DNA of 6,211 nt. It comes from Burkholderiaceae bacterium (GTDB taxonomy: Bacteria; Pseudomonadota; Gammaproteobacteria; Burkholderiales; Burkholderiaceae). Below are positions 1 to 6,211 of this stretch, piece after piece; the first letter of the stretch is position 1; each line of letters begins with the position of its first letter. The notes beneath the pieces are model-generated. The model was not told the origin of the DNA. It searched no databases and saw only the letters and a list, made by a program, of their open reading frames with translations. The translations under genes were made by a program, and so were the position numbers. The DNA lies in assembly GCA_022701845.1 (NCBI GenBank), contig JAKONS010000354.1:1-6211 (forward strand), read 5' to 3'.

Positions 1-144
1 GCCTCGGTGCGCCGCATCGTGGCCTCGCAGGCCACCCGCGCCGCACGCCGCGCCGCCGCGGATTTCGTGCTTTTCAACGAGATGTCGACCATCGCGCAAC
101 TCGATGTTGCGGTGGGCTCGATCGCCCATCTCATGGGACTATGA
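1..144 (+). CDS. coaE: Dephospho-CoA kinase, C-terminal end (partial)
   Basis: The first reading frame is open from base 1 to a TGA at 142-144 and gives the last 47 residues of a protein whose start lies outside the window. The visible part reads IVASQATRAARRAAADFVLFNE, then a helical tail ending MGL. This resembles the C-terminus of dephospho-CoA kinase, where a Q-x3-R-x4-AD-x-V-I-N segment belongs to the lid and closing helix. The enzyme phosphorylates the 3' hydroxyl of dephospho-CoA with ATP, the last step of cytoplasmic CoA synthesis. The P-loop is not in the window. After the Asn the usual acidic-Gly pair is replaced by Glu-Met-Ser, a mild divergence. The stop overlaps the zapD start as TGATG, so the two are probably co-translated. 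Identification relies on a short tail plus its place directly before zapD, which I recall as typical of Burkholderiales. Confidence 0.8.
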   Translation, partial: ASVRRIVASQATRAARRAAADFVLFNEMSTIAQLDVAVGSIAHLMGL

Positions 145-908
145 TGGCCGCCGTGATTTTGTACGAATACCCTTTCAACGAGCGCATCCGCACCTACCTG
201 AGGCTCGAACAGTTGTTCCGCCGCCTGGGCGAGCTGGTGCCGCGCGACCATCCTCTCGATCACCACTTCGCGCTGGTCTCCATCTTCGAGATCATGGATG
301 TCGCAGCCCGCGCCGACCTGAAGGCCGACGTGATGAAGGACCTCGAGAAGCAGAAGCAGCAGCTCGACGGTTTTCGCGGAAATCCGGCCATCTCCGAAGG
401 GGTGCTCGAAGGGGTCATCGGCCAGGTCGACCAGTGCCTGGCCTCGCTGCTGCAGCTCAACGGCCGGGCCGGGCAGCCGCTCACCGAGAACGATTTCCTG
501 ATGGCGATCCGCAGCCGCGCCGGCATCCCCGGCGGCACCTGCGGCTTCGACCTGCCCGCCTATTACGCCTGGCAGCACCAGAGCAGCATGGTGCGGCGCA
601 ACGACGTCGCTGGCTGGGCCTCCAACCTGGCACCTTTGGCCGAATCGATCTACCTGCTGCTGAAGATGCTGCGCGACTCCGGCGTGCCGCAGAAGGTGAT
701 GACGCTGGGCGGCAACTTCCAGCAGACCCTGCCGCAGGGCCGCAGCTTCCAGCTGCTGCGCCTGCGCATGGACCCGTCTTCCGGTCTGGTGCCGGAAATC
801 AGCGGCAACCGTCTGATGGTGTCGGTGCGCCTGATGAAGCAGGAAGGCGATGGCCGCCTGCATCCCGCTGGCGAAGATACGGGTTTCGAGCTGTCGCTGT
901 GCGCATGA
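144..908 (+). CDS. zapD: Cell division protein ZapD (FtsZ-binding, Z-ring associated)
   Basis: ZapD is a cytoplasmic protein that binds the FtsZ C-terminal tail and bundles FtsZ filaments at midcell. The product is 254 residues against about 247 in E. coli. Family marks are the N-terminal ILYEYPFNERIRTYLRLE block (residues 4-21), the central IRSRAGIPGGTCGFDLPAYY block (122-141), and an ISGN strand segment near 219. The end, GFELSLCA, resembles the E. coli ending DFELACC. Three starts are possible: ATG 141, ATG 144 and GTG 153. I chose 144: it overlaps the coaE stop by one base (TGATG), has GGGA at 135-138 five bases upstream, and gives almost the same lead length before the conserved block as E. 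coli ZapD. GTG 153 would give MILYEYPF, also a common form in the family, but has no Shine-Dalgarno at the right distance. yacG follows 28 bp downstream on the same strand. Confidence 0.95.
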   Translation: MAAVILYEYPFNERIRTYLRLEQLFRRLGELVPRDHPLDHHFALVSIFEIMDVAARADLKADVMKDLEKQKQQLDGFRGNPAISEGVLEGVIGQVDQCLASLLQLNGRAGQPLTENDFLMAIRSRAGIPGGTCGFDLPAYYAWQHQSSMVRRNDVAGWASNLAPLAESIYLLLKMLRDSGVPQKVMTLGGNFQQTLPQGRSFQLLRLRMDPSSGLVPEISGNRLMVSVRLMKQEGDGRLHPAGEDTGFELSLCA

Positions 909-936
909 CGCGCGGCATGGGCAGAATTCGTCGGCC

Positions 937-1167
937 ATGACGAGTCCTGCCAACACCCCACCCCCACCCCTGAAGAAACGCATCGTGCGCTGCCCCGGCT
1001 GCGGCGGCGACAGCGTGTATGCCGAGTCCAATGTCTACCGGCCGTTCTGCAGCGCGCGCTGCAAGGGCGGCGATCTGGGCGCCTGGGCCAACGAAGAGTT
1101 CCGGGTGCCGACCGAGGCGCCGCCGGAAGACGAGATCTACGGCGATCCGCGGCACCAGCCGCACTGA
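937..1167 (+). CDS. yacG: DNA gyrase inhibitor YacG, zinc-ribbon protein
   Basis: This 76-residue protein carries the YacG zinc knuckle: C19-P-G-C22 and F-C38-S-A-R-C42, four cysteines expected to bind one zinc. It is followed by the family signature K-G-G-D-L-G-A-W-A-N-E-E-F-R-V-P (residues 43-58). In E. coli YacG binds GyrB and blocks DNA binding by gyrase, so a cytoplasmic gyrase inhibitor is the expected role. The start ATG at 937 leaves an 18-residue lead, proline-rich (PANTPPPPLKKR), before the first Cys. The frame stays open upstream to 850, but that part overlaps zapD and has no family similarity. No strong Shine-Dalgarno precedes 937. The E. coli homologue also sits in a coaE-zapD-yacG cluster, so this trio is an old arrangement. 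The gene ends 22 bp from the convergent Nudix gene. Confidence 0.95.
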   Translation: MTSPANTPPPPLKKRIVRCPGCGGDSVYAESNVYRPFCSARCKGGDLGAWANEEFRVPTEAPPEDEIYGDPRHQPH

Positions 1168-1189
1168 ACGACGGACGATGCAGCCGGGC

Positions 1190-1618
1190 TCAGTCCGGGT
1201 GCGTCGGGCCCTCGAAGCCCTGCTCCTGCGCCATCCAGGCCAGCACCGGGAACGCGCCCGGCAGCACCGGCGCCACCGTCAGCGGCAGTCGCTGCCACTG
1301 CATCGCCTGGCCCTCGCGCATCTCGAATTCGCCGGTCCATTCGCGCACCCGGCACCAGTGCAGCCGCACCAGCGCATGCGGGTAATCGTGCTCGGTGATC
1401 TTCCAGACCTCGGCCGGGCCGATGACGATGCCGAGCTCTTCCTCCAGCTCGCGGCGCAGCGCCTGCTCCACCGTCTCGCCGGCTTCCAGCTTGCCGCCCG
1501 GGAACTCCCAATAACCGGCGTAGGGCTTGCCGGCGGGACGGCTGGTGAGCAGCATGTCGTGCGCGCCGCGCAGCAGCACGCCGACCGCGACCTCGGTATG
1601 GCGGCGGGCCTCAGCCAT
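1190..1618 (-). CDS. mutT: MutT-type Nudix hydrolase (probable 8-oxo-dGTP diphosphatase)
   Basis: The 142-residue protein has a complete Nudix box, G-x5-E-x7-R-E-U-x-E-E-x-G-U, at residues 42-64 (G42, E48, R56, E57, E60, E61, G63). These residues bind the divalent metals used for pyrophosphate hydrolysis. Just before it is YWEFPGGK (36-43), typical of MutT proper, which cleans 8-oxo-dGTP from the nucleotide pool and prevents A:T to C:G transversions. Length and single-domain form fit MutT; it lacks the thiamine-phosphate-synthase-like extension that some proteobacterial MutT proteins carry. The ATG at 1616-1618 lies inside the end of the upstream ATPase gene (8-nt overlap, different frame), so translation is probably coupled. 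A strand such as AVGVLLRGAHDMLLTSRP (residues 11-28) opens the fold. Substrate is inferred from motif similarity; other Nudix substrates cannot be excluded. Confidence 0.9.
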   Translation of the reverse strand: MAEARRHTEVAVGVLLRGAHDMLLTSRPAGKPYAGYWEFPGGKLEAGETVEQALRRELEEELGIVIGPAEVWKITEHDYPHALVRLHWCRVREWTGEFEMREGQAMQWQRLPLTVAPVLPGAFPVLAWMAQEQGFEGPTHPD

Positions 1619-2483
1619 CGTCGCGCCCGGCGCGGTCGCGGGCGAACTGCCAGGCCACCCGGCCGCTGCGCGAACCGCGCTCCAGCGCCCACACCAGCGC
1701 GTCGCCGCGCGCCGCGGCGATCTGCTCCGGCGTCTGCCCGAAGGTCGACAGCCACTGGCCGCAGATGGTCAGGTATTCGTCCTGGCTGAACGGATAGAAG
1801 CTGACCCACAGCCCGAAGCGCTCCGACAGCGAAATCTTCTCCTCGATCACCTCGCCCGGATGCACCTCGCCGTCGGGCGTGTGGGTGTAGCTGAGGTTCT
1901 CGGCCATGTACTCCGGCAGCAGGTGCCGGCGGTTGCTGGTGGCGTAGATCAGCACGTTGGGGGTGGCCGCGGCGATCGATCCGTCGAGCGCCGACTTCAG
2001 CGCCTTGTAGCCCGACTCGCCGTCCTCGAAGCTCAGGTCGTCGCAGAAGACGATGAACTTCTCCGGCCGATCGGCCACCATCTCGACGATGTCCGGCAGG
2101 TCGGCCAGATCGTCCTTGTCGACCTCGATCAGGCGCAGCCCCAGCGGCGCGAAGGTCTTCAGACAGGCCTTGATCAGCGACGACTTGCCGGTGCCGCGCG
2201 CCCCGGTCAGCAGCACGTTGTTGGCACCCCGGCCCTCGACGAACTGGCGGGTGTTGCGCTCGATCTTTTCCTTCTGCGGCTCGATCTCGCGCAGTTCCGC
2301 CAGGCCCAGCGCCGCCACATGGCGCACCGGCTCCAGCCGCCCCGCGCCGTTGTTGCGGCGCCGGTAGCGCCAGGCGATGGCGGCGTTCCAGTCGGGCGCC
2401 GACAAAGGTTGCGGCAGCACCGCCTCCAGGCGGCCGAGCACCTGCTCGGCGCGGGCTATCAGGCGTTCGAAACTGTCGTTCAT
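1611..2483 (-). CDS. AAA+ ATPase of the DUF815 family, function unknown
   Basis: The 290-residue protein has a Walker A loop G94-A-R-G-T-G-K-S101, a Walker B strand FIVFCDDL (143-150, tandem Asp), a sensor-1-like Asn in YATSNRRHL (180-188), a LSERFG segment (219-224) whose Arg is a candidate arginine finger, and SGRVAWQFARD (273-283) near the C-terminus as a possible sensor-2 region. This arrangement matches the DUF815 group of AAA+ proteins, soluble ATPases with no agreed cellular role. The first 75 residues are helical and charged and may be the partner-binding part. The start is ATG 2481-2483; the frame stays open to GTG 2522, but that lead lies in the hairpin region. No good Shine-Dalgarno is seen. 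The gene follows argJ after a 142-bp structured gap and overlaps mutT by 8 nt. Its steady place between argJ and mutT is recalled from related genomes, not shown here. Confidence 0.88.
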   Translation of the reverse strand: MNDSFERLIARAEQVLGRLEAVLPQPLSAPDWNAAIAWRYRRRNNGAGRLEPVRHVAALGLAELREIEPQKEKIERNTRQFVEGRGANNVLLTGARGTGKSSLIKACLKTFAPLGLRLIEVDKDDLADLPDIVEMVADRPEKFIVFCDDLSFEDGESGYKALKSALDGSIAAATPNVLIYATSNRRHLLPEYMAENLSYTHTPDGEVHPGEVIEEKISLSERFGLWVSFYPFSQDEYLTICGQWLSTFGQTPEQIAAARGDALVWALERGSRSGRVAWQFARDRAGRDDG

Positions 2484-2501
2484 AACCAAGCGCTCATGAG
2501 G

Positions 2502-2526
2502 GGCGGTGTTGTCATGGAACACCGCC
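2502..2526. repeat. Perfect 9-bp inverted repeat ahead of the ATPase gene
   Basis: GGCGGTGTT (2502-2510) pairs exactly with AACACCGCC (2518-2526) around a 7-base loop. It lies 18 bp upstream of the ATPase start codon (on the - strand). No T-run follows on either strand, so it does not look like a simple intrinsic terminator. It may act on the ATPase leader or protect the argJ transcript end. Confidence 0.7.
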
Positions 2527-2546
2527 GACCGGGTTTGCCGGTTGGC
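2524..2546. repeat. Second 9-bp stem-loop sharing bases with the first
   Basis: GCCGACCGG (2524-2532) pairs with CCGGTTGGC (2538-2546) around GTTTG. One position is a G-U wobble if read on the + strand, but an A-C mismatch on the - strand transcript, the direction of the flanking genes. It shares 2524-2526 with the 3' arm of the neighbouring 2502-2526 hairpin, so the two cannot both form completely. Confidence 0.6.
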
Positions 2547-2548
2547 AG

Positions 2549-2584
2549 GTGTCGTCCCCCGAAAGGGGGTTGGCGAAGCGACAC
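2549..2584. repeat. Two-tier inverted repeat with GAAA-capped C5/G5 hairpin
   Basis: The inner hairpin is CCCCC (2556-2560), GAAA (2561-2564), GGGGG (2565-2569). Around it GTGTCG (2549-2554) pairs exactly with CGACAC (2579-2584), leaving a 1-base bulge on one side and nine bases on the other. On the - strand the inner loop reads TTTC. From memory, similar C-run/G-run elements are scattered between genes in Comamonadaceae, which would make this an extragenic repeat family member, but a copy count needs a genome search. Confidence 0.65.
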
Positions 2585-2594
2585 GCAGTGCGCG

Positions 2595-2616
2595 AAGACC
2601 GGGGGAAGACCGGGGG
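2595..2616. repeat. Perfect 11-bp tandem duplication
   Basis: The unit AAGACCGGGGG occurs twice back to back (2595-2605 and 2606-2616), 9 bp beyond the argJ stop codon. It lies beside the hairpin cluster and looks like a small slippage duplication inside the same intergenic cassette. On the - strand it reads as two CCCCCGGTCTT units. No function is evident. Confidence 0.8.
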
Positions 2617-2625
2617 TCCGCCCGT

Positions 2626-3855
2626 TCAGCTGCGATAGTCGGCGTTGATGGTCACGTAGTCGTGGCTGAAGTCGCAGGTCCACACCGTGTCGGATGCCGC
2701 ACCGCGGCCCAGCCCGACACGCACCGTAATCTCGCTCTGCTTCATCACCCGCTGGCCGTCTTCCTCGCGGTAGTCGACGCAGCGACCACCCTTCGTCGCC
2801 ACATGCACGTCGTCGAGGAAAAGCTCGATGCCGCCCTGGTCGAGATCGGCGATGCCGGCATAGCCGACCGCCGCCAGGATGCGGCCCAGGTTCGGATCGC
2901 TGGCGTAGAAGGCGGTTTTCACCAGCGGCGAATGGGCGATGGCATAGGCCACCTGCCGGCATTCGGCGGCATCGCGGCCGCCCTCGACCGTCACCGTGAT
3001 GAACTTGGTGGCGCCCTCGCCGTCGCGCACGATGGCCTGTGCCAGCGAGCGGGCCACGCCCAGCATCGCCTGCTGCAGCGCCTGGCCGTCGGCGCTCTGC
3101 AGCGAGTCGATCACCGGGTTGCCGGCCTTGCCGCTGGCGATGACGATGAAGGAATCGTTGGTGGAGGTGTCGCCGTCGACGGTGACCCGGTTGAACGAGC
3201 CCTCGGCCAGGGCCAGCGCCAGCGCCTGCAGCACCGGCTGCGACACCGCGGCGTCGGTGGCCAGGAAACCGAGCATGGTGGCCATGTTCGGCCGGATCAT
3301 GCCGGCGCCCTTGCTGATGCCGGTGATCGACACGCTGCGCCCGCCGACCTGCGCCTGTGCGCTGAAGGCCTTGGGCACGGTGTCGGTGGTCATGATGCCC
3401 TCGGCGGCGCGGCCCCAGTGGGCCGGCTGCGCATCGGCGATCGCCGCCGGCAGGCCGGCCTGGATGCGCTCGATCGGCAGCGGCTCCATGATGACGCCGG
3501 TGGAGAACGGCAGCACCGACTGCGCCGGCAGGCCCAGCAGTTGCGCGGCGGCGTCGCAGGTGGCGCGCGCGCGCGCCAGGCCGTCGGCACCGGTGCCGGC
3601 ATTGGCGTTGCCGGTGTTGATGACCAGCGCCCGCACCGGCCCGCCGGCGGCCAGATGCTCGCGGCACACCTGCACCGGCGCGGCGCAGAAGCGGTTCTGG
3701 GTGAACACGCCGGCGACGGTGGCGCCTTCGTCGAGCAGGAATACGGTCAGGTCCTTGCGGCCGGGCTTGCGCACGCCGGCTTCGGCCACGCCGATGCGCA
3801 CACCGGCCACAGGAAGCAGCGCCGCGGCATCGGGCGCAGAAAGGTTCACGGGCAT
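2626..3855 (-). CDS. argJ: Bifunctional ornithine acetyltransferase / N-acetylglutamate synthase ArgJ
   Basis: ArgJ moves the acetyl group from N-acetylornithine to glutamate, recycling it in cytoplasmic arginine synthesis; bifunctional forms also acetylate glutamate from acetyl-CoA. The 409-residue product has the autoprocessing site [14 protein letters not shown] (182-195). By family knowledge the precursor cuts itself between A192 and T193, and T193 becomes the N-terminal nucleophile of the beta chain. FSTGVI (117-122) holds the Thr-Gly pair (T119, G120) of the oxyanion hole, and DGEGATKF (278-285) holds the conserved Glu280. The C-terminus, [13 protein letters not shown], matches the family's Y-V-x-I-N-A-x-Y-x-(S/T) ending. 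The start ATG 3853-3855 gives a normal length. It lies 22 bp after secA, with a hairpin and T-run between them that may limit read-through. Whether it is mono- or bifunctional cannot be read from sequence; the arginine operon itself is not here. Confidence 0.97.
   Translation of the reverse strand: MPVNLSAPDAAALLPVAGVRIGVAEAGVRKPGRKDLTVFLLDEGATVAGVFTQNRFCAAPVQVCREHLAAGGPVRALVINTGNANAGTGADGLARARATCDAAAQLLGLPAQSVLPFSTGVIMEPLPIERIQAGLPAAIADAQPAHWGRAAEGIMTTDTVPKAFSAQAQVGGRSVSITGISKGAGMIRPNMATMLGFLATDAAVSQPVLQALALALAEGSFNRVTVDGDTSTNDSFIVIASGKAGNPVIDSLQSADGQALQQAMLGVARSLAQAIVRDGEGATKFITVTVEGGRDAAECRQVAYAIAHSPLVKTAFYASDPNLGRILAAVGYAGIADLDQGGIELFLDDVHVATKGGRCVDYREEDGQRVMKQSEITVRVGLGRGAASDTVWTCDFSHDYVTINADYRS
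3562..3577. repeat. 16-bp alternating GC palindrome inside argJ
   Basis: Bases 3562-3577 read GGCGCGCGCGCGCGCC, self-complementary, with a 14-base CG alternation in the middle. It encodes the Ala-Arg-Ala-Arg stretch around residues 93-98 of ArgJ. Such runs can adopt left-handed DNA and are prone to two-base slippage, which would shift the argJ frame. In a GC-rich gene it may simply be codon choice. Confidence 0.75.
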
Positions 3856-3877
3856 CCGGTGTCTTTCGAAAAAAGGC

Positions 3878-6211
<2,334 letters not shown>

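Noticed and set aside
104..940. Alternative + strand frame (278 codons) over coaE/zapD
   Set aside because: Arg/Pro-rich shadow of the zapD gene; the zapD frame is the conserved one.
1168..1189. Terminator between the convergent yacG and mutT genes
   Set aside because: The 22-bp gap has only a 4-bp self-complementary AGCC/GGCT with one central base, which cannot form a loop, and no T-run on either strand.
2480..2515. Possible 11-codon leader peptide (- strand) before the ATPase
   Set aside because: No Shine-Dalgarno, no runs of a regulatory amino acid, and the frame can arise by chance; kept only as a note under the competing-stem finding.
1527..2648. + strand open frame (373 codons) opposite mutT and the ATPase
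   Set aside because: Antisense shadow frame of biased composition, with no domain and no ribosome site.

Overview
The window is a high-GC chromosomal housekeeping segment from a betaproteobacterium, most likely order Burkholderiales and perhaps near the Comamonadaceae. The reasons are strong G/C third-position bias, the presence of ZapD and YacG, and the gene order coaE-zapD-yacG facing mutT-ATPase-argJ-secA, which I recall as conserved in this group. The assignment rests on recognised protein families and remembered gene order, not on a database search.

Layout: positions 1-1167 (+ strand) hold the 3' end of coaE (coenzyme A synthesis), then zapD (FtsZ-ring factor) joined to it by a TGATG stop/start overlap, then the small zinc protein gene yacG (gyrase inhibitor). 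From the right edge, reading leftward on the - strand, come secA (5' end outside the window), argJ, a DUF815-type AAA+ ATPase and a MutT-type Nudix hydrolase. The two groups converge at 1168-1189, a 22-bp gap with no recognisable terminator.

Non-coding content is small. The 142-bp argJ-ATPase gap (2484-2625) is the only sizeable one. It is packed with inverted repeats: a perfect 9-bp stem, a second 9-bp stem that shares three bases with the first, a two-tier stem-loop with a GAAA-capped 5-bp C/G helix, and a perfect 11-bp tandem duplication. It looks like an intergenic repeat cassette or a structured leader/processing region. At the secA-argJ junction a bulged hairpin that includes the secA stop codon is followed by six T residues, resembling a terminator or attenuator.

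The genes have no single shared pathway: protein export (secA), arginine synthesis (argJ), nucleotide-pool cleaning (mutT), cell division (zapD), gyrase control (yacG) and CoA synthesis (coaE). All looks vertically inherited. I see no mobile element, phage gene, CRISPR array, tRNA or rRNA, and no convincing new system. The least understood parts are the DUF815 ATPase and the hairpin-rich gap in front of it.
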